In this document: one piece after another, positions 1 through 6,401 of the stretch | Position numbering within the stretch: the stretch's first letter is position 1 | Layout: each line of letters starts with the position of its first letter | Assembly (NCBI RefSeq): GCF_018860915.1 | Contig: NZ_JAHKQD010000055.1 | Span: 1-64,000 of the forward strand | Source of the DNA: Colwellia sp. C2M11 | GTDB lineage: Bacteria > Pseudomonadota > Gammaproteobacteria > Enterobacterales > Alteromonadaceae | DNA: 64,000 nucleotides | Direction: 5' to 3' | The notes under the pieces: generated by a model | The model's input: only the letters and a program-made list of their open reading frames with translations | Database searches by the model: none | What the model was told of the DNA's origin: nothing | Position numbers and translations under genes: made by a program

Positions 1-43
1 AGTCTGTGTTGTTCAAATTTAAACAACTGTCTCTGTTAATTCG
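1..43 (+). repeat. Diverged copy of the dispersed tail motif
   Basis: This stretch matches, with several substitutions, the last 43 bases of the 339-bp repeats that end at 1587 and 2070. Shared blocks are AGTCTGTGTT, TTCAA and CTGTTAATTC. It is the leftmost of several copies of the motif GAGCGACTGTCCYTGTTAATT in the first 3.2 kb. The function is unknown. It may be the end of a mobile element or a REP-like sequence. Confidence 0.5.
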
Positions 44-78
44 ATTCGTCAGTTAATTCGTCAATGCTTTTTAGGCAG

Positions 79-107
79 TTTAAATTAAAACTTCGGTTGA
101 TTATAAT
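79..107 (+). promoter_or_regulatory. Probable sigma70 promoter of gloA
   Basis: A -35-like TTTAAA (79-84) and a perfect TATAAT (102-107) are separated by 17 bp. They lie about 50 bp before the gloA start codon. The region is AT-rich, so the -35 is weak evidence. The -10 and its distance are good. Confidence 0.45.
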
Positions 108-160
108 AACTTAAGCATTATATCTATGCTTTCGCTTTATAAACTTTAGAAAGGATCACC

Positions 161-688
161 ATGTCTAGCTATAACGAATCTCCAGAGGAAATTGAACAAG
201 CCACTAAAGGCTATGTGATGCAACAAACCATGTTGCGTATTAAAGATCCAAAGCCGTCGCTCGAATTTTATCAAAATGTATTAGGTATGAAGTTATTAGG
301 TAAGTATGACTTTCCTGACATGAAGTTTACTTTGTACTTTTTAGGCTACGAACCAGAGCAACCGCAAGGTGATGATAAAACAAAAGCTAAATGGGTATTT
401 GGTCGCCCTGCACTAATTGAGCTTACTCATAACTGGGGAACTGAAAACGACGATAGCTTTGAAGGCTACCACAGCGGCAACCAAGAGCCTAAAGGCTTTG
501 GTCATATTGGTATTAGCGTGCCAGATGTTTATGCAGCCAGTGAACGCTTTGCAAAATACGATGTAGAGTTTGTAAAAAAACCGGATGATGGCTCAATGAA
601 AGGCCTAGCATTTATAAAAGACCCTGACGGCTACTGGATAGAAATACTCTCACCAGAGGGCATTACCGATATTATTTTTGGTAAATAA
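161..688 (+). CDS. gloA: Lactoylglutathione lyase (glyoxalase I)
   Basis: The enzyme isomerises the hemithioacetal of glutathione and methylglyoxal to S-lactoylglutathione, the first step of cytosolic methylglyoxal detoxification. The 175-residue chain is the long, eukaryote-like form, with two VOC half-domains. By alignment with human GLO1, the four metal ligands are Gln22 (in MQQTMLR), Glu87 (in [11 protein letters not shown]), His115 (in GFGHIGIS) and Glu161 (in YWIEILSP). The long form is usually zinc-dependent. An AAGGA ribosome-binding site precedes the ATG by six bases. It is a single-gene unit closed by a hairpin terminator at 709-735. It sits at the edge of an accessory region but looks like an ordinary chromosomal gene. 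Confidence 0.96.
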   Translation: MSSYNESPEEIEQATKGYVMQQTMLRIKDPKPSLEFYQNVLGMKLLGKYDFPDMKFTLYFLGYEPEQPQGDDKTKAKWVFGRPALIELTHNWGTENDDSFEGYHSGNQEPKGFGHIGISVPDVYAASERFAKYDVEFVKKPDDGSMKGLAFIKDPDGYWIEILSPEGITDIIFGK

Positions 689-708
689 CCTGCTTACTAA
701 ATCCTAAA

Positions 709-735
709 AAACCAGCCGTAAAGCTGGTTTTTATT
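709..735 (+). terminator. Rho-independent terminator of gloA
   Basis: The stem AAACCAGC / GCTGGTTT with a six-base loop is followed by a T-rich run, 20 bp after the gloA stop. Confidence 0.85.
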
Positions 736-789
736 CAAATAAACAATTACCTATAAGTAAAAGTCACTTCATCCATTTAGCTGGAGTTA

Positions 790-810
790 GAGCGACTGTC
801 CTCATTAATT
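790..810 (+). repeat. Copy of the dispersed GAGCGACTGTCC motif
   Basis: It reads GAGCGACTGTCC followed by TCATTAATT, a variant of the motif at 1567, 1711, 2050 and 3202. It lies just after the stop codon of the GNAT gene, so this gene is bracketed by repeat sequences on both sides. Confidence 0.5.
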
Positions 811-827
811 TAATTAATTTAAACGTA

Positions 828-1232
828 CTATAAAGCAATTTTCATTTTAAAGTAAGAAACATCAGCTTTATAAAAACGTTCTCCGTATGGCTGCATACCG
901 AAACGCTGATAGAAAGTTAAAGCTGATTCTCTAGCATCACACCAAAAAAAATTTACAACCGTATTATTAAGAGAGTGAAGAATAAATTTTAGCATTTGAG
1001 AGCCAATGCCTTGGCCTTGACAATCAGTTTTAGTAGCAAACTTACGTAGGCGAGCTTTATTTGATTTTATGTATACGGAAGCAACACAAACAAGCTCGTC
1101 ATTAGCAAAGGCACCAAAATGCATTGCGTCATGATCACCATCTACATGGCAATATTCAGGAGGCTTGTTTGGCCAAAGAACACTTTGTCGAAGCGGGATT
1201 GTTTGCTCCCAGGAAATATTGCGAATTTCCAT
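828..1232 (-). CDS. GNAT family N-acetyltransferase
   Basis: The protein is a single-domain acetyltransferase of about 134 residues, starting MEIRNISWEQ. It would transfer the acetyl group of acetyl-CoA to an unknown amine. The GNAT acetyl-CoA motif appears as CQGQGIGSQML (the Q/R-x-x-G-x-G/A signature), preceded by the strand LRKFATK and followed by the C-terminal ALTFYQRFGM block typical of the family. Longer in-frame starts exist up to 1280, but that extra sequence lies inside the 339-bp repeat beginning at 1249, so I prefer the ATG at 1232. No good ribosome-binding site is seen for it. The native promoter may have been displaced by the repeat. The substrate cannot be told. Confidence 0.8.
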   Translation of the reverse strand: MEIRNISWEQTIPLRQSVLWPNKPPEYCHVDGDHDAMHFGAFANDELVCVASVYIKSNKARLRKFATKTDCQGQGIGSQMLKFILHSLNNTVVNFFWCDARESALTFYQRFGMQPYGERFYKADVSYFKMKIAL

Positions 1233-1248
1233 ATAATTTTGTAGAGCC

Positions 1249-1587
1249 TCCATAGGCATATAGACACAATGACTCCCCACAAGATACTAGCCTCTGAACG
1301 TGGGTTAATTTTACAAGCCAGAGCCATAATATATGTCAACAATATACAACAGAGGTTAGCATGACAAAACATAACATACTTTTCATTAGTTTAGATATAC
1401 ATAAAACACTCACTGAAGTGGCTTATATAGAAGACCAACGCGGAGCTAAGCCAATACACTTAGGTAAAATTCTAAGCAACAAAGCAGCCTTTTAACAAAT
1501 TAGCAAAATTAAAAGAGCACCCATTTATAAAGCATTAGCTGCCAAGTCTGTGTTTTTCAAGTTTGAGCGACTGTCCCTGTTAATTCT
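1249..1587 (+). repeat. 339-bp direct repeat, copy A (IS110-type left end)
   Basis: This block recurs at 1732-2070 with an offset of exactly 483 bp, no gaps and three substitutions. It holds about 110 bp of non-coding DNA, the first 44 codons of an IS110-type transposase, and about 90 bp ending in the dispersed motif. The leading non-coding part could include the guide (bridge) RNA region that IS110-group elements carry upstream of the recombinase gene. That reading is inference. Confidence 0.85.
1362..1496 (+). pseudogene. Truncated IS110 family transposase, N-terminal 44 codons (copy A)
   Basis: The frame starts with ATG at 1362 and reads MTKHNILFISLDIHKTLTEV, then AYIEDQRGAKPIHLGKI, before stopping at TAA. 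The SLDIHK segment matches the start of the DEDD RuvC-like domain of IS110 transposases, where its Asp is the first catalytic acid. The EDQRGAKP stretch is typical of IS110 proteins in marine gammaproteobacteria, from memory of the family. Intact members are over 300 residues long, so nearly all of the protein is missing. The repeat end follows about 90 bp later. Confidence 0.75.
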
Positions 1588-1702
1588 TATTGAATTAGAT
1601 TGGCTTGTATTTACACTTATTTGTGGGGATACCGTCAGATTAACACTTGGTGATGGATTATTAGTTAACGATTGACTAAAAGTTGCTTTAATTCTGATAT
1701 AT

Positions 1703-1731
1703 AAGTTTGAGCGACTGTCCCTGTTAATTCT
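1703..1731 (+). repeat. Dispersed motif copy directly before repeat copy B
   Basis: It is the same 27-base string that ends both 339-bp repeats (GTTTGAGCGACTGTCCCTGT then TAATTC). It abuts the left edge of copy B exactly. The 115 bp before it (1588-1702) show no recognisable coding sequence. Confidence 0.7.
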
Positions 1732-2070
1732 TCCATAGGCATATAGACACAATGACTCCCCACAAGATACTAGCCTCTGAACGTGGGTTAATTTTACAAG
1801 CCAGAGCCATAATATATGTCAACAATATAAAACAGAGGTTAGCATGACAAAACATAACATACTTTTCATTAGTTTAGATATACATAAAATACTCACTGAA
1901 GTGGCTTATATAGAAGACCAACGCGGAGCTAAGCCAATACACTTAGGTAAAATTCTAAGCAACAAAGCAGCCTTTTAACAAATTAGCAAAATTAAAAGAG
2001 CACCCATTTATAAAGCATTAGCTGCCAAGTCTGTGTTTTTCAAGTTTGAGCGACTGTTCCTGTTAATTCT
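1732..2070 (+). repeat. 339-bp direct repeat, copy B
   Basis: It is 99% identical to copy A at 1249-1587. The near identity implies a recent duplication or gene conversion. Confidence 0.85.
1845..1979 (+). pseudogene. Truncated IS110 family transposase, N-terminal 44 codons (copy B)
   Basis: It encodes the same 44-residue fragment as the copy at 1362-1496, except for one Thr-to-Ile change after DIHK. It ends at the same stop codon. Confidence 0.75.
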
Positions 2071-2124
2071 CTACTACAACAAGATATGCCAGAAGTTAAA
2101 TATTTTATGGATATGTTTTTATAA
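2071..2124 (+). pseudogene. Possible C-terminal gene remnant
   Basis: Directly after the motif ending repeat B, an open frame reads LLQQDMPEVKYFMDMFL and then TAA. It has no start codon and looks like the last residues of a lost gene joined to the repeat. It is too short to identify and could be chance. Confidence 0.2.
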
Positions 2125-2192
2125 GCTTGTTCTGCAACTGTAGATAAGCTTTTCACACAAAAATAAATAACTTCTTCGGGTTATATCTCTAT

Positions 2193-2690
2193 CTACTTTT
2201 TAAGTAGCGCAAAAATGTAGGTATACGCATATAAAGTAGTAAAAAGAATACTTGGTGCAACCGTTAACAATAAATTAGGTGTTTGATTAATAATATTCAC
2301 TAACAATACCAAACTGGATTGCACCGCGATAGGAAAAATAGGTGCAAACAAAGTCCCTGCTAATTTTTTATCTTCCAAATACGACGCTGACAATGTAATC
2401 GCATTATTAAAGCTTTGTCGAATTGCAATATTTTGCGGTGTTTTAGAATGAAACATACACAAAATGGGCGTTACAAAAGCTAAAGAAATGCAGCTTCCTC
2501 GGTACTTATTAACAACTTTCTCTAAGATAAAAGTAAAAAATAAGGTTACAAAACCACTGTACCCACCTTGAACTAAAGCCGCTTGAAGCGTAACAGACTG
2601 AGGAATATTATCTGCACTATTAGCCCAATATGCCCAACCAAAATAAAAAACAAAAGACACAACACCAGATAAAATAAGTCGACCGTTCAA
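2193..2690 (-). CDS. Small multi-spanning membrane protein of unknown function
   Basis: The 165-residue protein is strongly hydrophobic, with about four predicted membrane segments: near residues 5-22, 40-58 and 62-80, and a C-terminal pair around 110-162. The C-terminus has a short KK tail. I do not recognise a family with confidence. The start codon is TTG, supported by an AAGGA ribosome-binding site six bases upstream; no better ATG is available. It stands alone in repeat-rich accessory DNA with no obvious partner. The AT-rich codon use matches the neighbourhood. Confidence 0.65.
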   Translation of the reverse strand: MNGRLILSGVVSFVFYFGWAYWANSADNIPQSVTLQAALVQGGYSGFVTLFFTFILEKVVNKYRGSCISLAFVTPILCMFHSKTPQNIAIRQSFNNAITLSASYLEDKKLAGTLFAPIFPIAVQSSLVLLVNIINQTPNLLLTVAPSILFTTLYAYTYIFALLKK

Positions 2691-2929
2691 TTTAATTCCT
2701 TAATATCATACTAAAACAATTTAAATAACAATTAAGCACTCATACCTAAAGACTGATGCCTAATAACTAATGCCCAATGACTCATAAGACCGTAAATCTG
2801 ATGGTTTCATTCATAACATAATCAACTTCAGCTTAACTTAATAAATCACTCTAATGAATTAAATAAAAGAAATAGATAAGGAAAGGTAAATTTTTTAACC
2901 TAAAAAGTAGATTTTATGGCACAGTTTAG

Positions 2930-3166
2930 CTTGCACAATTAAAGTGGCTGTCTAGTTTAATTTCTAATGCTGGCCTTTCAAAAAACGGTAACAGAGATAC
3001 TTATATTGCAGCCACATTAGAAAAGTTGCTTGAAAATATGCAAAGAAATATTGATTTTCACAAAGACAAATCCAATCCCAAGTTGCTATACATTCTTGCT
3101 CATTATCAAGAACTCGCCGATGGCAACATTGATTACTTAGATAAGTTGCAAGGTTTGTTATTATAA
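2930..3166 (+). pseudogene. Orphan C-terminal coding fragment (78 codons, no start)
   Basis: An open frame without a start codon reads LAQLKWLSSLISNAG, then SKNGNRDTYIAATLEKLL, and ends DYLDKLQGLLL before TAA. The composition is protein-like and helical, as in the end of a soluble protein. It begins near a variant of the dispersed motif (GGCTGTCTAGTTTAATTTCT at 2946-2965), so the rest of the gene was probably lost through rearrangement at that motif. The family is not recognised. Confidence 0.4.
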
Positions 3167-3198
3167 TAAGTAGTGTTAGCGAACTGCGTATTAAAAAA

Positions 3199-3222
3199 TT
3201 TGAGCGACTGTCCTTGTTAATT
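3199..3222 (+). repeat. Dispersed motif copy truncating the cassette array
   Basis: It reads TTTGAGCGACTGTCCTTGTT then AATT and is followed by a partial echo, GGTCCTTGTTAATT (3223-3236). On the minus strand it interrupts what should be the next gene cassette after the attC site at 3285-3368; only a short frame starting MRLSIK remains. Confidence 0.6.
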
Positions 3223-3284
3223 GGTCCTTGTTAATTGTTATTTAATAGATAATCTCATTTTTTTAAATGCCGATGTGAAGGCAA

Positions 3285-3368
3285 ATATAACGCCGCCAGC
3301 ACGTGCTGCTATGTAGTGGAGGCGAAGCCGCAACTGAAAAGCTGTCGCCGTGACTGGCTTTGTTATGA
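3285..3368 (-). other. Integron attC site 3
   Basis: Reading the minus strand, the site opens with a CATAAC core right at the stop codon of the upstream cassette gene and closes with GCGTTATAT. The arms AACAAAGCCAGTCACG and CGTGCTGGCGGCGTT pair imperfectly with one extruded base, as expected of a folded attC. It is shorter and more GC-rich than the two other sites and has a different centre. Confidence 0.75.
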
Positions 3369-4031
3369 ATTCTCTGGTCCATGAACCATAACTCGCTCCC
3401 AAACTTCCTGCTTATATTCAATACCAGCTTTGGAAAATGCTAGCATTGCATGATCTTCCCACTGAACGTCATTTTCTAAGGAAAACTTCTTTCCTGAATC
3501 GATGCTGTTGAGGTAACTAATAACCTCAACAGCATCGATGATTAGACGAGCCGTACAAGGAGTAGGAACATTAGCAGACCCTTTCTGTTCATACCAAGTT
3601 GTTGCCTCGTCTCTTTGGTGATCTTTTTTTGGAATTCCACTAATTTTAGTTTTAAGATTCAAAATCAAGCCTCGTTGATCTTTTGTAAGAATCCTGTTCA
3701 CGGCAATTAGTTCAACTACAAGTGAGTCAATACAGCTCATATCAACTTGGCTAAAACCCGAATACGAGGGGCGTAAAGGATTCTCGAACTCATCAACTAG
3801 CTGCTTTAGCCAACCTTGAAAGTAATTCTTTATCAGGTGCACCTCATTATCCAGTCCACGTTCTAAGGCATCAGCACGTTTACTATGCGTTCGTATAGTA
3901 AGCCAATGTCCGATATACACAGACAGCAGTGTGAATAGAGCCCCAGCAAGAGCTATAAGCCAAGGTTGATATTCGAATATTGTGGCTACTATATCTTTAC
4001 AGCTATCAAATTCCATTCCAGCACCATTCAT
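3363..4031 (-). CDS. Gene-cassette protein with one N-terminal membrane segment, unknown function
   Basis: The protein has 222 residues. One membrane segment (about residues 24-46, WLIALAGALFTLLSVYIGHW) is followed by a soluble region of about 170 residues rich in charged helices (RADALERGLDNEVHLIKNYF). No catalytic motif is recognised. The ATG overlaps the recombination core of attC site 2 and the stop codon overlaps the start of attC site 3, so the gene fills a complete integron cassette. Single-membrane-segment proteins of unknown role are common in cassettes. It could act in stress or phage response, but nothing in the sequence proves it. Confidence 0.7.
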   Translation of the reverse strand: MNGAGMEFDSCKDIVATIFEYQPWLIALAGALFTLLSVYIGHWLTIRTHSKRADALERGLDNEVHLIKNYFQGWLKQLVDEFENPLRPSYSGFSQVDMSCIDSLVVELIAVNRILTKDQRGLILNLKTKISGIPKKDHQRDEATTWYEQKGSANVPTPCTARLIIDAVEVISYLNSIDSGKKFSLENDVQWEDHAMLAFSKAGIEYKQEVWERVMVHGPENS

Positions 4032-4130
4032 AACGCCTAATTAACAGGCAAAAAGTAGTTGGCTAAAATAAGTGAACGGAGTGAACAAAAAGCCAACTGT
4101 TTTTTGTCCTTGTTTAATTTCTTGTTAGGT
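4028..4130 (-). other. Integron attC site 2
   Basis: On the minus strand the site runs from ACCTAAC (overlapping the stop of the 258-residue cassette gene) to GCGTTATGA (overlapping the next start). Long imperfect arms are visible: GACAAAAAACAGTTGGCT against AGCCAACTACTTTTTGCC. At 103 bp it has the size and layout of Vibrio-type repeats (VCR). Its centre is nearly the same as that of attC site 1. Confidence 0.9.
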
Positions 4131-4901
4131 TAATACATCATCAGGCATCAAATTTAACATTGATAGTAATGCCTTTATGGAATGATTAACAAATAATTGA
4201 TGCTCTTTATATGGGTCGATTATTAAATAAATAATAACAAGAATAAATACAACACTTTTTTTGTGTTTTAGGAAATCCCCCATACTCTCAACGGTAGGTA
4301 TTCCATTTGTATGAGCATATATTATTTCGTTTCTTTTATTAGCCTGTTTTTTAACATATTTAAGAATCTCATCAAATTCAGATTCATTTGCTATTTGATT
4401 TAGCTCATTAGCAAAGTCATATTCTCCTCCGTTGTACTTAAAAGAAAAGTTAAGGGGAGGATATGGGTATGCCCATTTTTCTTCAATGTTATTAAATGAG
4501 TCTTGAAAGAATTGTGTATACCTTATTCTTACAAGCGTTTCACCGTTAGGTGATAGTTCCTCATTTAACACTATTTTAGGGTCTTTAATAACCTCTTTTA
4601 GCTGAGCAAGATTTCGAGTAATAGCGCACACAAATGGGTAAATCGCAGATTTATGAACATGGCTCCTAAAATTTAGTGACTTTGATCCAGGATATTTTAG
4701 CCTTTTTAGTGATTTAATTATCGCTGTTGCAGCTTCTTCTTCAGCGCAAATAGCTCTAAATACAGCCATCTCAGGATCAATATTTTCTATTTTAAAAGCC
4801 ATTTCTATATGATTAATGGCAGCTCTTGCAGAGTGCTTTGCTGGTGCGGGCCTCTCTTCTAAAAGCTCTATGATTTTATCTTCGAACTCGGTAGTGAGCA
4901 T
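4125..4901 (-). CDS. Gene-cassette protein, possible HEPN-type RNase
   Basis: The 258-residue protein has a helical N-terminal half (AINHIEMAFKIENIDPEMAV, then ICAEEEAATAIIKSLKRLKY) and, near residue 195, the string RNEIIYAH. This string fits the R-N-x5-H pattern of HEPN ribonucleases found in toxin, abortive-infection and CRISPR-linked proteins. A hydrophobic stretch near the end (VVFILVIIYLII) may anchor it to the membrane. AAGGG precedes the ATG. It fills a cassette between attC sites 1 and 2. The HEPN reading rests on one short motif plus helical context; otherwise the protein is unknown. Confidence 0.65.
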   Translation of the reverse strand: MLTTEFEDKIIELLEERPAPAKHSARAAINHIEMAFKIENIDPEMAVFRAICAEEEAATAIIKSLKRLKYPGSKSLNFRSHVHKSAIYPFVCAITRNLAQLKEVIKDPKIVLNEELSPNGETLVRIRYTQFFQDSFNNIEEKWAYPYPPLNFSFKYNGGEYDFANELNQIANESEFDEILKYVKKQANKRNEIIYAHTNGIPTVESMGDFLKHKKSVVFILVIIYLIIDPYKEHQLFVNHSIKALLSMLNLMPDDVLT

Positions 4902-4914
4902 AAATCCCTTTATT

Positions 4915-5016
4915 AACCTAACGCCACGCTAAGCGGCAAAAAATTGTTGGCTAAAATAGCGAGGAACGAGCAAAAGCCAACTGTTTTTTGTCCGTTCTTG
5001 AGCGCCTTGTTATATC
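4915..5016 (-). other. Integron attC site 1
   Basis: On the minus strand it runs from TATAACAAGGCGCTCAAG to GTGGCGTTAGG. The arms GGACAAAAAACAGTTGGCTT and AGCCAACAATTTTTTGCC pair with unpaired bases. The closing GTTAGG is the recombination core. The opening TATAACAA is typical of Vibrio-type attC sites. Confidence 0.9.
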
Positions 5017-5282
5017 TGAGGTTGAACGAAGCTTGGTTGAATTAGTGGGCTTCCTTTTTCAATAGATTTTTTCTGAACTTCTGTTTGATCTTTCATTCGT
5101 TCAGTCAAATTCTTTTCCCACTCTTTGCGAACAGCTTCATCGCCTTTTAAAAACTGAATGTCGGCTTCTGTTTTTTTCTCAATAAGTGTTACATAAGCCT
5201 TAACTAATTCGGAATTTTCAGGGTTGGCTTCAATAACTCTTTCCAAAAAATTCCTACAATTGTTGAAATTGAAATCATTCAT
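5010..5282 (-). CDS. Small gene-cassette protein, unknown function
   Basis: The 90-residue, strongly charged protein is probably all helical, with a likely coiled-coil middle (LIEKKTEADIQFLKGDEAVR) and a proline/glutamine-rich tail. There are no membrane segments or catalytic motifs. AAGGAG lies six bases before the ATG. It is the first cassette of the array in reading direction. A possible cassette boundary, GTTATATC, lies at 5306-5299 on the minus strand, but no attC fold or integrase gene is seen upstream of it. Confidence 0.65.
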   Translation of the reverse strand: MNDFNFNNCRNFLERVIEANPENSELVKAYVTLIEKKTEADIQFLKGDEAVRKEWEKNLTERMKDQTEVQKKSIEKGSPLIQPSFVQPQI

Positions 5283-5443
5283 TACATACTCCTTGTAAGA
5301 TATAACAGTATATTATCCATAATTCACGATAGTAACGGATTATGAAATAAAAGAATAACAAAACAATAATAATTAAATCATTACCTGTCAAAGCTTTATA
5401 GTAAAATAGGTGATTTTATTTTAAACATTAAGTTTGTAGAAAC

Positions 5444-5495
5444 TAAGCACTGCGTCATACTCAGCTATTTTGTGCTGAGTATGACGCAGTGCTTA
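5444..5495. repeat. Perfect 22-bp inverted repeat (hairpin)
   Basis: The arms at 5444-5465 and 5474-5495 (core AAGCACTGCGTCATACTCAG) are fully complementary around an 8-base loop. It lies in the gene-free stretch 5283-6310. U-runs on either side are weak, so it is either a strong bidirectional terminator or the trace of a small palindromic element. Confidence 0.75.
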
Positions 5496-5542
5496 AAAAT
5501 TTAAATACCATAAATCAATAAATTAGAAATTCACCTATGTAA

Positions 5543-5568
5543 AAAGTGAGCATATTAGTGCTCACTTT
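5543..5568. terminator. Hairpin, possible terminator
   Basis: The arms AAAGTGAGCA and TGCTCACTTT (10 bp) have a 6-base loop. It sits 48 bp from the larger inverted repeat in the same gene-free stretch. No long U-run follows it. Confidence 0.4.
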
Positions 5569-5721
5569 CTACACAAAAAAACTGCGTTTTTGTTGAAAAC
5601 ACATTATAACTGTATAAATACACAGCTAGCTGGGATGTTTTTATAATTATCAAATCTCCTTTTTTACTGTCGCTTCAAGATGTAATTCGAGTTAAACGTT
5701 ACAGATAACAAACAGAAAAAA

Positions 5722-6303
5722 CTTGAACTCTACTCGAAGATGCAGCGCTACAAACCACGGAGTTGTATTTAGCAAACTTTAGACGAAAAAAAACCGCAAC
5801 TCGTTAAAGTTGCGGTTTCTTAGAATGTGGCGGTGAGATAAAAATTTGAACTCTACTCGAAGGTGTAACGCTACAAACCTTATTTCCTATATTACTAAAA
5901 GCAAAAAACCCGTTAATCTCTCGATTAACGGGTTTCTCTAAATGTGGCGGTGAAAATAGCGATTTGAACTCTACTCGAAGATGTAACGCTACAAACCACG
6001 GAGTTGTATTTAACAATCTCCAGACGAAAAAAAACCGCTATAAATTAATATAGCGGTTTCTTAGAATGTGGCGGTGAAAATAGCGATTTGAACTCTACTC
6101 GAAGGTGTAACGCTACAAACCTTATTTCCTATATTCCTAAAAGCAAAAAACCCGTTAATCTTTCGATTAACGGGTTTCTCTAAATGTGGCAGTAAAAATA
6201 GCGATTTGAACTCTACTCGAAGATGCAGCGCTACAAACCTCGGGTTTATATTTAACAATCTCCAGACGAAAAAAAACCGCTATAAATTAATATAGCGGTT
6301 TCT
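5722..6303 (-). repeat. Array of five tRNA-Ser 3'-end ghosts, each with a terminator
   Basis: Downstream of the intact tRNA-Ser, five decayed copies of its 3' part lie at 6187-6239, 6069-6121, 5945-5997, 5828-5879 and 5722-5757. Each keeps part of the variable arm (GGTTTGTAGCG), the T-loop (GAGTTCAAAT) and, in four, a terminal CCA. None has a 5' half. Between them are hairpin terminators of two alternating kinds: ACCGC-type (5787-5820, 6027-6062, 6269-6303) and CCCGTTAAT-type (5902-5938, 6145-6180), all with U-runs on the minus strand. Spacings of 117-118 and 124 bp alternate, giving a higher-order period of about 242 bp. Short open frames here are by-products of the repeat. Confidence 0.85.
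6269..6303 (-). terminator. Terminator of the intact tRNA-Ser gene
   Basis: On the minus strand the stem AAACCGCTATA / TATAGCGGTTT is followed by eight T residues, 8 bp after the CCA end of the tRNA. Confidence 0.85.
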
Positions 6304-6310
6304 TAGAATG

Positions 6311-6401
6311 TGGCGGTGAGATAGAGATTTGAACTCTAGAAGGGCTACAAACCCTTGCCGGTTTTCAAGACCGGTGCTTTCGACCACTCAGCCATCTCAC
6401 C
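6311..6401 (-). tRNA. tRNA-Ser (anticodon TGA)
   Basis: The full cloverleaf can be drawn. The acceptor stem is GGTGAGA / TCTCACC with discriminator G and encoded CCA. The anticodon stem is CCGGT / ACCGG around CTTGAAA (anticodon TGA). The class II variable arm is AAGGG-TTTGTAG-CCCTT, and the T-arm is TAGAG-TTCAAAT-CTCTA. It decodes UCA and, by wobble, other UCN codons. It is the source sequence of the ghosts downstream. Confidence 0.97.

Noticed and set aside
1142-1752. Short minus-strand open frames over the GNAT start and the 339-bp repeats (about 75 codons each)
   Set aside because: They overlap the GNAT gene or the IS110 repeat in another frame, have no ribosome-binding site and no protein-like pattern.
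5804-6258. Two similar 65-70-codon minus-strand frames
   Set aside because: They run across the tRNA-Ser ghosts and terminators. Their similarity to each other comes from the DNA repeat, not from coding constraint.
5722-6310. CRISPR array
   Set aside because: The units are about 120 bp, alternate between two types, contain terminators and tRNA ends, and have no short unique spacers or cas genes.
3199-6401. Integron integrase or prophage integrase next to the cassettes and tRNA
   Set aside because: I looked in all frames of the gene-free stretches and found no tyrosine recombinase motif or long frame. None is claimed.
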